In this document: in pieces, positions 38,421 to 49,414 of the stretch | How the letters are laid out: each line of letters opens with the position of its first letter | Position numbering within the stretch: position 1 is the first letter of the stretch | Source: Rhodanobacter sp. FW104-R8 | GTDB taxonomy: Bacteria; Pseudomonadota; Gammaproteobacteria; Xanthomonadales; Rhodanobacteraceae | Reading direction: 5' to 3' | DNA length: 64,000 nucleotides | NCBI RefSeq assembly: GCF_001617365.1 | Contig: NZ_LVJR01000008.1 | Coordinates: 1-64,000, forward strand | Notes under the pieces: generated by a model | Seen by the model: the letters and a program-made list of their open reading frames with translations, nothing else | What the model was told of the DNA's origin: nothing | Databases searched by the model: none | Made by a program: the position numbers and the translations under genes

Positions 38421-39323
38421 TCAAGCCATTACCTTGTTCCAGTCGATAGCATAGCCGGCGGCTTCTAGTTCTTTGCCAATAGACTGCTTCCACCCTGGAC
38501 CGTCAGTCATCGGCTCCCACACGACGCCAGCAAAATCACTCGGGATCTCAACGAGTCCTTTTTTTAGGGCGCAAACGCGCTCTCGCCCAAGCCGCCCAAG
38601 AAAATAGCCCAACTCAAGCAGCACGTTTTGACGTGCCCGAGGTTCGAAGGCAGCCGCGTCCTTCATCTTGCCTTCGTCGTCCGGGGTCAGTAACACAATC
38701 GCAAAGCCGACATCACTATTTGCTTCAACCTTTTCAATGATGGTGCGGCCGCGGTTGGCTTGTTCATGTAGAACGACGGGCACGAGGCCGAGACGTTCGA
38801 TGAACCGGGCGACTGATTCCCGCGCCTCGCCGTCGTGGCCGTGAACTATGAAAATGCGGTTTGAACGCTCAACCACAGATCGACTCCTCGGCCTGTTATA
38901 TGCCATGACATAGCTCTTGTAGTCGCGCACAAAAGGGATGATGAGTTGGCGCACCATCGAGTGTAGGCCAGCAATGATCTTTCGGCCCGAGTAGAAAAAG
39001 GTATGGCCGAAGTCGAGAGCTCTGTCCGGGTTGCTACCGAGATCCTGGAGTAGCTGCCAGGCAAGTCCAAGATAGGCTCGTTGATCTTCTGGCCACGCCA
39101 AAGTCTGGCTGCCCACGAAACTGCCTCCAGTTTGTTCACTTTCTTCCAAGAAGGTCTTGAGGTCTAGACCCTCTACCAAGGCATGATTGATCTCCTCAAG
39201 ACTGGTGTCATTGAGTAGTCGCGCTAAGTTTTTTAGCGGTCTCTCGAAAGACTGGAGTTCCGAAGCTTGAAGATCCAAAACTGCGTTATTGATTTGCCCG
39301 AATAGGCTGTCGGTCTCTATCAC
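38421..39323 (-). CDS. TIR-like nucleotide-binding protein (PF10137/CAP12-type TIR)
   Basis: 300 aa. An N-terminal helical domain (1-150; SFERPLKNLARLLN, FLEESEQTGGSF, RKIIAGLHSMVRQLIIPFV) is followed by a TIR-like domain (about 156-275): IFIVHGHDGEARESVARFIERL, VVLHEQANRGRTIIEK, FAIVLLTPDD and RARQNVLLELGYFLGRLGRE. The Glu in NVLLELG (E237) is the candidate NAD+ glycohydrolase residue. Related TIRs in Pycsar and TIR-STING systems deplete NAD+ after phage infection (established); here activity is inferred. ATG overlaps the stop of the small gene (ATGA), and the ATPase gene lies further upstream on the same strand. Confidence 0.82.
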   Translation of the reverse strand: MIETDSLFGQINNAVLDLQASELQSFERPLKNLARLLNDTSLEEINHALVEGLDLKTFLEESEQTGGSFVGSQTLAWPEDQRAYLGLAWQLLQDLGSNPDRALDFGHTFFYSGRKIIAGLHSMVRQLIIPFVRDYKSYVMAYNRPRSRSVVERSNRIFIVHGHDGEARESVARFIERLGLVPVVLHEQANRGRTIIEKVEANSDVGFAIVLLTPDDEGKMKDAAAFEPRARQNVLLELGYFLGRLGRERVCALKKGLVEIPSDFAGVVWEPMTDGPGWKQSIGKELEAAGYAIDWNKVMA

Positions 39324-39607
39324 GGCTCTTCGCTGCCCTCGATACGTGCTTCGGAAGCTTTGCCGATGATGGTCTCCCTAAGTTGCTCTTTCATCTGTTC
39401 GGCCAATTGCGTGACAAGCGGGTTGTCCGCATAGTCGTGAAGCTTGGAGTCCACGAGGTTCTCGACCTCAATAATGGCTCGCTCAATGCTTTCTGGATCG
39501 TTGGGGTTGAAGTTGACCGAGCCCAAGTCACCGTCTATTGATGCGATTGCCTTCTCGGCTTCACTCAACTGGCGAGTTAATTTTTCGAGTCCCTCGATTT
39601 TGAACAT
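39320..39607 (-). CDS. Small helical partner of the TIR-like protein
   Basis: 95 aa, soluble, acidic, probably a coiled coil: MFKIEGLEKLTRQLSEAEKA, then DGDLGSVNFNPNDPESIERA, and LVTQLAEQMKEQLRETI. I believe this belongs to a widespread family of small proteins with a FDPNDP-like turn, but no function is known to me. Translational coupling (ATGA) to the TIR gene suggests a regulator, adaptor or inhibitor of the TIR enzyme; an antitoxin-like role would be consistent with the gene order. Confidence 0.65.
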   Translation of the reverse strand: MFKIEGLEKLTRQLSEAEKAIASIDGDLGSVNFNPNDPESIERAIIEVENLVDSKLHDYADNPLVTQLAEQMKEQLRETIIGKASEARIEGSEEP

Positions 39608-39711
39608 GCGCGGCTCCGGATGAGTGAGTCTAAGTTGCTTTGCTGAACCAACTCTCTAAAGAGGCTCCCACAAGTTCGTCGCAGGAGACGAGATATGGTT
39701 ACTTGTGAGGT

Positions 39712-39745
39712 GTCCGATCATCATTGATGTGCCCGGACTTTCCAG
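39712..39745. repeat. Imperfect repeat flanking the AAA+ gene, left copy
   Basis: The segments GTCCGATCATCATTGATGTG and CCCGGACTTTCCAG resemble GTCGGTCATCCTTGATGTGG and CCCAGACTTCCCAG at 41250-41297 on the other side of the AAA+ gene, in the same orientation. The right copy has about 14 extra bases between the blocks. Possible footprint of a cassette insertion or duplicated regulatory site. Confidence 0.4.
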
Positions 39746-39787
39746 TGCAATGCTCGTATACGCCGTCGGGAACGGCACGCTACGATG

Positions 39788-41134
39788 TCAGCGCCTCAAT
39801 GTTGAGGGCTCACCGCCCAACCGACGTGGGTCGATGTAACGCCTTTGTTTCGCATGCGCATGTGCGACGGGAGTGGACATACTAGGACACAAGTCTTGTA
39901 GTTCAATGCCTTCAGCCGATGCGCACAGACGCACATAGCCACGGACGATGTTCTCCGAAAATTGATACTGGCCTTGACGAAAGCCCTTGGAGAGGATGGG
40001 GCCGTATTTCGGACGCTTCAACGCTGCCAGCAATTGGAGAAGCTGTTTTTGCACGATGCTTGGAGCATCAAGTTTTTCGCTCAGTGCGATATAGGATCGA
40101 AAAATCTGACTGGTTGTGCGTTCCAAGTCCCATGAATCTGCTGTAGCCCACGTTGCCAACTTGTAGGTGTCGCTCCGACCACGGGTGGCAAGATCATAGG
40201 ACTTGCGAATTTCTACTTGCGCTTCCTCAACCGCCGTGGTGATGGCTTGTTGCAAATGCTCCAACGTAATTTCTGTGGCGTCACGGTCATGGTAGACGGC
40301 ATACATGAGCTTTTCGACCAGCAGGTGCACGTAGTAAGGAAATCCATTGGCGATGCTTGCAATACGAAACCGTGCGGTTCGTGTGGGTTCCAGTTCCCAA
40401 CTCAAGCCAAAGCGCAACAATGCATCGTCAACGATATCGAGTGCAGGCTGATACTCAATGCGTTCCAACTTCACCTGGGTGAACTGTCGAAACGATGATG
40501 GGTGCGAGCCAAGAATAGATTCTAAGTCAGTTCCGACACCTGTGAAAACAAATGTAATGAGGGCTCCTCGATCCCCCAGAAGTTTGACGAGTTCTGCAAA
40601 GTTTCGACGTGTTTCGACGGATGCAAGCCGATCCACTTCGTCAATGACAACCACGCGGATGGTGTTGCGACCGTCATCATCCAGGCACGCTAAGACGTTC
40701 GCGGCCCAAGAGACCGTAATTTCATCCTGTGCAACATATGACTCTTGCCGACCTGAGCCGAGCTTGATGATTTTGTCAAAGCCTAAGCTTCTGGACTTTT
40801 GGACCGCTGCGAGTTGCCGTGGTGCAAATTCTTGGATGACCTGCCTCATCAGAGCGTCGAATGTCGTGTCCGTGGCACAGCCAAACTGTTTGAAATTATC
40901 GGTTTCCACCACCGCACGACCAGCTGTTTTTGCAAGTGATGTCTTTCCAACACCACGCTCTCCAAAAATGAAAACATGCCGTCCCGCTGCATAGATTGCT
41001 TGTTCGACGGCGCTGACTTGTGTTTCCCGACCTTTGAGGTGACTCACCTTGTCGATTGGTCTGGAATGTGATGTAACTCTTCCCAACGCATCCGCAAATT
41101 GAGCTTTGGATAGATCGTGAATTCCTGGAATCAA
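39788..41134 (-). CDS. AAA+ (STAND/Orc-like) ATPase
   Basis: About 448 aa. The preferred start is TTG 41134, because AGGAG lies 7 nt upstream and related proteins begin near IPGIHDLSKAQFADALG; a GTG at 41221 in the same frame is less likely. Walker A GERGVGKTS (58-66), Walker B VVVIDEVDRL (about 162-171), a sensor-1 like ITFVFTGVGTDL, then an Orc1/Cdc6-like lid and winged-helix region (FRIASIANGFPYYVHLL) and a helical C-terminus. Such NTPases act as infection sensors or load effectors in several defence systems (family knowledge). It is co-directional with the small-protein and TIR genes, 180 bp upstream of them. Confidence 0.78.
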   Translation of the reverse strand: MIPGIHDLSKAQFADALGRVTSHSRPIDKVSHLKGRETQVSAVEQAIYAAGRHVFIFGERGVGKTSLAKTAGRAVVETDNFKQFGCATDTTFDALMRQVIQEFAPRQLAAVQKSRSLGFDKIIKLGSGRQESYVAQDEITVSWAANVLACLDDDGRNTIRVVVIDEVDRLASVETRRNFAELVKLLGDRGALITFVFTGVGTDLESILGSHPSSFRQFTQVKLERIEYQPALDIVDDALLRFGLSWELEPTRTARFRIASIANGFPYYVHLLVEKLMYAVYHDRDATEITLEHLQQAITTAVEEAQVEIRKSYDLATRGRSDTYKLATWATADSWDLERTTSQIFRSYIALSEKLDAPSIVQKQLLQLLAALKRPKYGPILSKGFRQGQYQFSENIVRGYVRLCASAEGIELQDLCPSMSTPVAHAHAKQRRYIDPRRLGGEPSTLRR

Positions 41135-41514
41135 GGCGGCGCTCCTGGTAGTTAGACCCCCAACCCCGTCAGCATATAGCGGGTAACGGGCGTGAACAGA
41201 AGCTTGAATCGAAAACGCCACCCCATGAAGAGGTGGCGTGGTCTGGTGCGTCGGTCATCCTTGATGTGGAGGCCTCCACGGCGCCCAGACTTCCCAGACA
41301 CGGACAGTGTGCCCGCGGTGTAGCCTGTAGCCCATCAGGGTAGGGTGATGAAGGGTGTCAGGGTTTTCTGACGGAAACCACGAAATGGATGTCTAAACGC
41401 ATCGTTGGCAAGTGTCCGAACGCCCGCTTGCATGGCTCCCCCCATTCGTCGAGCTTTCGTCGAGCAGGGGAGTTTATTCGTCGAGCCAAATAAAACCGCC
41501 AATTCCTCGCGCTG

Positions 41515-41536
41515 GCCGTTACCCAAACGTAACCCA
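41515..41536. repeat. 22-bp arm-type repeat, right copy
   Basis: Identical to 31999-32020 (GCCGTTACCC ... CGTAACCCA), same orientation. It lies inside the island, 73 bp from the tRNA-borne repeat. Confidence 0.6.
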
Positions 41537-41540
41537 CGAA

Positions 41541-41577
41541 AGAAAAGCCCACTTTTCGCAATTTCGAAGAGTGGGCT
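41541..41577 (-). terminator. Terminator of tRNA-Phe (island-supplied)
   Basis: Stem AGCCCACT / AGTGGGCT with an inner TTCG-containing stem; followed on the minus strand by CTTTTCTTTC. It lies 25 bases beyond the tRNA CCA end. Because integration occurs within the tRNA 3' half, this terminator came with the island, replacing the original one now at 31801. Confidence 0.75.
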
Positions 41578-41601
41578 AAGTCTTTGATATACCAACAAAA
41601 A

Positions 41602-41677
41602 TGGTGGCCGGGGACGGAATCGAACCGCCGACACGGGGATTTTCAATCCCCTGCTCTACCAACTGAGCTACCCGGCC
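41602..41677 (-). tRNA. tRNA-Phe (GAA), island integration site
   Basis: 76 nt with encoded CCA. Acceptor stem GGCCGGG / CCCGGCC; D-arm AGCTCAGTTGGTAGAGC; anticodon loop TTGAAAA with anticodon GAA; T-arm GGCGGTTCGATTCCGTC. The gene is intact, its 3' half (41609-41646) restored by the island, and forms attR. An inactive 3' copy remains at 31849-31892. Confidence 0.95.
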
Positions 41678-41758
41678 GGGAAGCTGGCGATCGGTAACAG
41701 CCACGGGGCCGTCGACGATGCGTGGAGCCGCGCATTAGACCGAATGCACGGCTTTTCG

Positions 41759-42037
41759 TCAAGACTCCGGGTCGGGCGGGGTGAAGCCGGCGGCCTGGTC
41801 GACGTCGCCGCCGAACAGGAATTTTTCCATCTGTTCGCCGAGGTATTTGCGCGCCTTCGGGTCGAGCGGATTGAGCCGGTATTCGTTGATCAGCGTGGTC
41901 TGGTGGGCCAGCCATTGCTGCCAGGCGGACCTGGATATCCCGGCGTAGATGCGCTGGCCGAGCGGGCCGGGCCAGGGGGCGAAGTCGAGGCCTTCGGCGT
42001 CGATGCCGAGCTTGGCGCAGTGGACGGTACGGGTCAT
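41759..42037 (-). CDS. yggX: Iron-trafficking / oxidative-damage protection protein YggX
   Basis: 92-aa cytoplasmic protein of the YggX family, implicated in Fe(II) handling and protection of Fe-S clusters. The conserved start [27 protein letters not shown] and the [18 protein letters not shown] and [10 protein letters not shown] segments identify it. ATG 42037 has GAGGAAA just upstream. It lies next to mutY, an Fe-S DNA repair enzyme, a pairing also seen in enterobacteria (mutY-yggX), consistent with cluster protection. Confidence 0.95.
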   Translation of the reverse strand: MTRTVHCAKLGIDAEGLDFAPWPGPLGQRIYAGISRSAWQQWLAHQTTLINEYRLNPLDPKARKYLGEQMEKFLFGGDVDQAAGFTPPDPES

Positions 42038-42069
42038 GGGGTTTCCTCGGGGCTTCACGGGTATCGGTT

Positions 42070-42141
42070 GGAGCGCACCCTGTGCGCGATGCTCTTCGCT
42101 CCGATCGACATCAAAGCATCGCGCACAGGGTGCGCTCCTAC
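42070..42141. repeat. Paired REP element, copy 3 (variant arms)
   Basis: Arms at 42070-42093 (GGAGCGCACCCTGTGCGCGA) and 42115-42138, inverse-complementary, with a 21-nt spacer. The head GTAGGAGC is kept at the right end but the stem sequence differs from the copies at 2181, 21783 and 62137. Its TAG (42138-42140) is the mutY stop codon. Confidence 0.8.
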
Positions 42142-43190
42142 AGGATGCTCTGGAGCAGGGTGCGGACCGGGGCGGGTAGCCCCAATGCGGCCAGTTCGTC
42201 GGCGCTGCACCAGCGCGACTGCGGATTATCGGCGATGCGGTGCTGCGCTGTCGCGCGGTCGAACAGCAGCGGCTCGATATTCAAGCGGTAGTGGCTGAAC
42301 ACGTGGGTGAACGAGGCGAGCGCCCGGGCGTCGTCGATCCGCGCATGCTGCTGCGCGACGCGCCAGGCACCGTCCGGATCGGCCGCCTCGGGCAGGCTCC
42401 ACAGGCCGGACCACACGCCTTGCGGGCCGCGCCGTTCCAGCAGCACGCGGCCCTGGCGGTCACGCAGGATCAGCATCACGGTGGCGCGGGCGGGAATGGA
42501 TTTCGCCGGCTTGCGGCCGGGCAGTTGCGCGGTGAGGCCGTCGCGACGGGCAATGCAACCGGTGGCCAGCGGACAGTCCTCGCAGCGCGGGCGCGAGCGC
42601 GTACATAGCGTTGCACCGAGATCCATGATCGCCTGGGTGTAGTCGGCGACGCGTGTGGCCGGGGTATGTGCCTCGGCGTGCTGCCACAGCTGCTTCTCCA
42701 CCGCGCTTTCGCCGGGATGGCCGTGGATGCCATGGTAGCGCGCCAGCACGCGCTTGACGTTGCCGTCGAGGATGGGAAAGCGCAGGCCGTGCGCCTGCGC
42801 CAGGATCGCGCCGGCGGTGGAGCGGCCGATGCCGGGCAGCGCGGCGAGCGCGTCGAAGTCGCGCGGCAGTTCGCCACCGTGGCGTTCCACGCAGAGTTGC
42901 GCGGCGCGGTGCAGGAAGCGCGCGCGGCGGTAGTAGCCGAGGCCGGACCACAGCGCCAGCACGGTGTCCTCGTCGGCGGCGGCGAGCGCGCGCAGCGTGG
43001 GCAGCGCGGCGACGAAGCGCTCGAAGTAGCCGACCACGGTGGCCACCTGGGTCTGCTGCAGCATCACCTCGGACAACCACACGCGATAGGCGTCGCGCCG
43101 GCCGTCGTCGAATGCGTGTTGCCAGGGCAGGCTCTTGCGGCCGTGCCGGTCGAACCAGCGCAGCAGGCGGGGGGCCAGGGTTGCACTCAT
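42138..43190 (-). CDS. mutY: Adenine DNA glycosylase MutY
   Basis: 350-aa base-excision enzyme removing A opposite 8-oxoG. Catalytic E41 ([10 protein letters not shown]), Hh[11 protein letters not shown] (118-127), D142 in LDGNVKRV, Fe-S ligands C196-x6-C203-x2-C206-x5-C212, and a C-terminal Nudix-like recognition domain. Length is normal. ATG 43190 overlaps the stop of the AsmA-like gene (ATGA). The stop codon lies in a REP arm, so the last residues (LLQSIL) may differ from relatives. Confidence 0.95.
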   Translation of the reverse strand: MSATLAPRLLRWFDRHGRKSLPWQHAFDDGRRDAYRVWLSEVMLQQTQVATVVGYFERFVAALPTLRALAAADEDTVLALWSGLGYYRRARFLHRAAQLCVERHGGELPRDFDALAALPGIGRSTAGAILAQAHGLRFPILDGNVKRVLARYHGIHGHPGESAVEKQLWQHAEAHTPATRVADYTQAIMDLGATLCTRSRPRCEDCPLATGCIARRDGLTAQLPGRKPAKSIPARATVMLILRDRQGRVLLERRGPQGVWSGLWSLPEAADPDGAWRVAQQHARIDDARALASFTHVFSHYRLNIEPLLFDRATAQHRIADNPQSRWCSADELAALGLPAPVRTLLQSIL

Positions 43191-44245
43191 GGCTGTTTGC
43201 CGGTGGCGGGTTTCGCCGTGGTGCCGGCGGGCGCCGGTGCGGCATCGCCGGCACGGATGGTCAGGCCTTCGATGGCGACGCTGCCCACGTCGACCCGGGC
43301 GATTTCCGCGTGGCCGTTGCCCGACGGCATGCTCAGCTGCGGCCCTTGCGGATCGCTCAGCTGGCTCCACCAATGGGCCAGCGCCAGCGGCGGCAGGTGC
43401 AGGTCGGCGTGGTTGGCGGGGCCGTCGAGCTTCAGCGCGAGCAGCAGCGGGTCGTTCTGGTTGGCCGGGGTCAGCCGCAGCGAGATGTCGTATTGGCCGG
43501 CCTTGGCCTGGTCGAGCCGGCCGGCGAGGTTGGCGGCGGCATCGGCGGCGCCGTGCCAACGCGCATTGCCGGCGAGCGTCAGCGTGGTCGTGCCGCCTTG
43601 GGCCAGGTGCAGGCTGACGTTGTCCAGTTGCAGCGTGCTGCCTTCGATGCGCGGCGTGGCGGACAGCCGCAACTGCAGCGGCGTGTGCGCCGCGGTGGTG
43701 GCGGACAGGTTGAGCGGGAACGGCTGGCCGGAGATCAGCCGGCCGGCTTCGAGCGAGACGTTGTCGAGCAGCACGGCGTTGCCGCGCACCACGCTGCCGT
43801 GGTTGATGTCGACGCCGGTATCGATGCGCGGGATGTTCGGCGGCGAGCCCACGGGGTGCGAGGGCAGCGCGGCTAGCCATTCCTGCAGTGCGTCGAGGTC
43901 GACCCGTGGCGAGTCGATCTGCAGTTGCGAGATCACCGTGGGGCCGCCGAACAGGGTATGCCAGGGCAGCACGAGCTGGCCGCGCGCGGCCAGCAGGATC
44001 GGCGCGCTGGCGCCCGCGGCGTTGAGCGTGATGCCGTTCAGGTCCAGCGCCGGGCGCGGGAACAGGGTGGGGCTGGCCGGGCTGGACAGGTTCAATTCGA
44101 GCCCCGCGCTGCGCGCCTGGGTCTGCAGCATGCGGGTGAAGCGCTCGGGTTGCAGCAGCAGGTAGACCGCGACCACCGCGGCCAGCACCGCCGCCAGCGC
44201 GAGGCCGCCAAGGAGCAGCAAGGTCAACCGCAGGCGGCGCGACAT
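43187..44245 (-). CDS. AsmA-family envelope protein
   Basis: 352 aa anchored by an N-terminal helix (LTLLLLGGLALAAVLAAVVAVYLLL), with the rest periplasmic. The first part (RMLQTQARSAGLELNLSSPASPTLFPRPALDLNGITL) matches the AsmA N-terminal region, and the body shows repeating beta-strand patterns (LRLSATPRIEGSTLQLDNVSLHL). AsmA-like proteins are linked to phospholipid transport and outer-membrane assembly. The Ala/Pro/Thr tail is low complexity. Stop overlaps mutY start. Confidence 0.82.
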   Translation of the reverse strand: MSRRLRLTLLLLGGLALAAVLAAVVAVYLLLQPERFTRMLQTQARSAGLELNLSSPASPTLFPRPALDLNGITLNAAGASAPILLAARGQLVLPWHTLFGGPTVISQLQIDSPRVDLDALQEWLAALPSHPVGSPPNIPRIDTGVDINHGSVVRGNAVLLDNVSLEAGRLISGQPFPLNLSATTAAHTPLQLRLSATPRIEGSTLQLDNVSLHLAQGGTTTLTLAGNARWHGAADAAANLAGRLDQAKAGQYDISLRLTPANQNDPLLLALKLDGPANHADLHLPPLALAHWWSQLSDPQGPQLSMPSGNGHAEIARVDVGSVAIEGLTIRAGDAAPAPAGTTAKPATGKQP

Positions 44246-44268
44246 CCGCTCAGCCTCGCCAGCGCGGT

Positions 44269-45408
44269 TCAGTCATGGCCCGGCGCCTCGCCGCCGAGGC
44301 TGGCCGGGAGCAGGCCGTCGACGAACGCCTCGGCTTCGAACACGCGCAAGTCGGTGGCGCTCTCGCCCAGGCCGACGAAGCGGATCGGCAGGCCGAATTC
44401 GCGCGCCAGCGCGAACACCACGCCGCCCTTGGCGGTGCCGTCGAGCTTGGTCACCACCAGGCCGGTGACGCCGACGATCTGGCGGAACTGGCGCACCTGG
44501 CTGACCGCGTTCTGGCCGGTGGTGCCGTCGATCACCATCAGCACCTCGTGCGGCGCGTCGGCGTCGAGTTTCTTCAGCACGCGGGCGATCTTGCCCAGCT
44601 CGTCCATCAGGCCGCCCTGGGTGTGCAATCGGCCGGCGGTGTCGGCGACCAGCACGTCGGTGCCGCGCGAGCGTGCCGCCTGCAGCGCGTCGAAGATCAC
44701 GCTGGCGGCGTCGGCGTCCTGGCCCTGCGAGATCACCGGCACCTGGTTGCGCTCGCCCCAGGTCTTCAGCTGCTCGACCGCGGCGGCGCGGAAGGTGTCG
44801 CCGGCGGCCAACATCACCGCGCGCCGTTCGTCGCGCCAGCGGCGGGCCAGTTTGCCGATCGTGGTGGTCTTGCCGGCGCCGTTGATGCCGACCACCAGCA
44901 CCACGAACGGCTGTTTGCCGCGCACCTCCAGCGGTTGCTCGACCGGCTTGAGCAGGGCGACCAGCGCCTGGCGCAGCGCGGCCAGCAGCGCCTGCGCGTC
45001 GGCGAACTCGCGCCGGTGCATGCGCCTGCGCAGGTTCTCGACCAGCTCGGTGCTGGCCTCGATGCCGACGTCGGCGGTGATCAGGGTGGTTTCCAGCTCG
45101 TCGAGCAGGTCGTCGTCGAGCTTCGGGTGGCGCATGAACAGCGCGCCGAGGCCGCGCGAGAACGCATTGCCGGCGAGCCGCTCGCGCCAGCTGCGCCTGG
45201 CTGGGGCCGGTGCCGCGGCGGGTTCCCCGGCCGGCGCCACGAAGCGTTCGTGGCCGGGCCGGGTATCGGCGGGCGCGGGGATTTCCGCCAGCGCCTCGTG
45301 CAGCGTCGCCTCGTCCCCTTCGGGCGCGACGGCATCGGCCGCCGGGGCCTTTGCGGCAGGCTGCCCGGCATCCTTTTCGGTGGGCTTTTTCTTCCAGAAC
45401 TTGAGCAT
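44269..45408 (-). CDS. ftsY: Signal recognition particle receptor FtsY
   Basis: 379-aa SRP-GTPase that docks ribosome-nascent chain complexes at the inner membrane. An acidic/Ala-rich A-domain (1-75) is followed by N and G domains: P-loop GINGAGKT (174-181), DTAGR (256-260), TKLDG (320-324) and GLGES near 347. Divergent from rsmD, an arrangement common in proteobacteria. Confidence 0.96.
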   Translation of the reverse strand: MLKFWKKKPTEKDAGQPAAKAPAADAVAPEGDEATLHEALAEIPAPADTRPGHERFVAPAGEPAAAPAPARRSWRERLAGNAFSRGLGALFMRHPKLDDDLLDELETTLITADVGIEASTELVENLRRRMHRREFADAQALLAALRQALVALLKPVEQPLEVRGKQPFVVLVVGINGAGKTTTIGKLARRWRDERRAVMLAAGDTFRAAAVEQLKTWGERNQVPVISQGQDADAASVIFDALQAARSRGTDVLVADTAGRLHTQGGLMDELGKIARVLKKLDADAPHEVLMVIDGTTGQNAVSQVRQFRQIVGVTGLVVTKLDGTAKGGVVFALAREFGLPIRFVGLGESATDLRVFEAEAFVDGLLPASLGGEAPGHD

Positions 45409-45482
45409 TGCGGCGGCGATTCAAAGACAATGGGCGGCATGCTAACACTCCAACCTGTACCGCCCGCTGAGGGCGCGGCGGC

Positions 45483-46058
45483 ATGAACGGCGGGCGCAAG
45501 GCCGGGCCGGGGCGGGTCCGCATCATCGGCGGCAGCCTGCGCAATTCACGGCTGGAGGTGCCGGATCTTCCGGGCCTGCGGCCGACGCCCGAGCGGGTGC
45601 GCGAGACCCTGTTCAACTGGCTGGCGCCGGTGCTCGACGGCGCGCGCTGCCTGGACCTGTGCGCCGGCACCGGCGCGCTCGGCATCGAGGCGCTGTCGCG
45701 CGGCGCCGCCGGCGTGCAGTTCGTGGAACGCGACGCCCGCGCGGCGCAGGCGCTGCGCGCGAACCTGGCGCGGCTCAAGGCCCCGGGCGGCCAGGTGGCG
45801 GAGCTGGATGCGGGGCTGTTCCTGCAGGGCACGGCGCAACCGTACGACCTGGCCTTCTTCGACCCCCCGTTCGCGCTGGACCTGTGGCCGGCGCTGGCCG
45901 GGCAGCTGGAGCAGGGCGGCTGGCTGGCTGCGCAGGCGTGGATCTATGTGGAGTCGCCACGCGACCACGTGCCGGCCTTGCCGCCGTCCTGGCGGTTGCA
46001 TCGCGAAGGCCACGCCGGCGAGGTGCGTTTTGCGCTCTATCGGCGCGCCTTCCGTTAA
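45483..46058 (+). CDS. rsmD: 16S rRNA m2G966 methyltransferase RsmD
   Basis: 191 aa, SAM-dependent. Motif RIIGGSLRNSRL, substrate segment LRPTPERVRETLFNWL, SAM loop DLCAGTGALG (58-67), VERDARA and the N-methyltransferase motif DPPF (127-130). Methylates G966 in the assembled 30S. Followed by coaD, the usual rsmD-coaD pair. Confidence 0.95.
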   Translation: MNGGRKAGPGRVRIIGGSLRNSRLEVPDLPGLRPTPERVRETLFNWLAPVLDGARCLDLCAGTGALGIEALSRGAAGVQFVERDARAAQALRANLARLKAPGGQVAELDAGLFLQGTAQPYDLAFFDPPFALDLWPALAGQLEQGGWLAAQAWIYVESPRDHVPALPPSWRLHREGHAGEVRFALYRRAFR

Positions 46059-47139
<1,081 letters not shown>

Positions 47140-47145
47140 GAAACA

Positions 47146-49247
<2,102 letters not shown>

Positions 49248-49257
49248 AGGTCACGCC

Positions 49258-49413
49258 ATGGAACTGTTCTCGCTTCTCGGCAATTCGCAGCAGTTGGACG
49301 GCGGTGCGATGTGGTTCGGCCCATCCGTGGGCCTCACCCCGCGCGCTGCGCGGGGCCGCCTGCGGCGTCCGGATTCGCTCCCGGTGAATCCGTCGGCAAC
49401 GCGAGGTATCTGA
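49258..49413 (+). pseudogene. Truncated duplicate of the 5' end of the MBL gene
   Basis: 51 codons. The first 18 ([18 protein letters not shown]) match the start of the next gene at 49415 ([18 protein letters not shown]) with many synonymous changes, then the sequence departs into WFGPSVGLTPRAARG and ends at a TGA one base before the real gene. It is an old partial tandem duplication; a leader peptide coupled to the downstream gene is also conceivable. Confidence 0.6.
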
Positions 49414-49414
49414 G

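Larger units (their letters stand above)
41135..41601. other. Gene-free right end of the island
   Basis: Holds the right copy of the AAA+-flanking repeat (41250-41297), the right 22-bp arm-type repeat (41515-41536), a GTCGAGCAGGGGA-containing block near 41447-41471 similar to the left end, and the terminator of tRNA-Phe. No integrase gene or recognisable remnant was found in any frame. Confidence 0.6.
31849..41646. mobile_element. Genomic island integrated in tRNA-Phe(GAA), no integrase seen
   Basis: The 3' half of tRNA-Phe is present twice in direct orientation: as a fragment at 31849-31892 and within the intact gene at 41602-41677, with 38 identical bases (31855-31892 and 41609-41646). DNA between them is AT-richer than both flanks and full of accessory genes: an IS1-like transposase, CoiA-type proteins, a TIR-like protein, an AAA+ ATPase and small membrane proteins. 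No tyrosine or serine recombinase is recognisable, so the element is either decayed or mobilised in trans. Flanking genes (31418 and yggX) are ordinary chromosomal genes. Confidence 0.85.
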
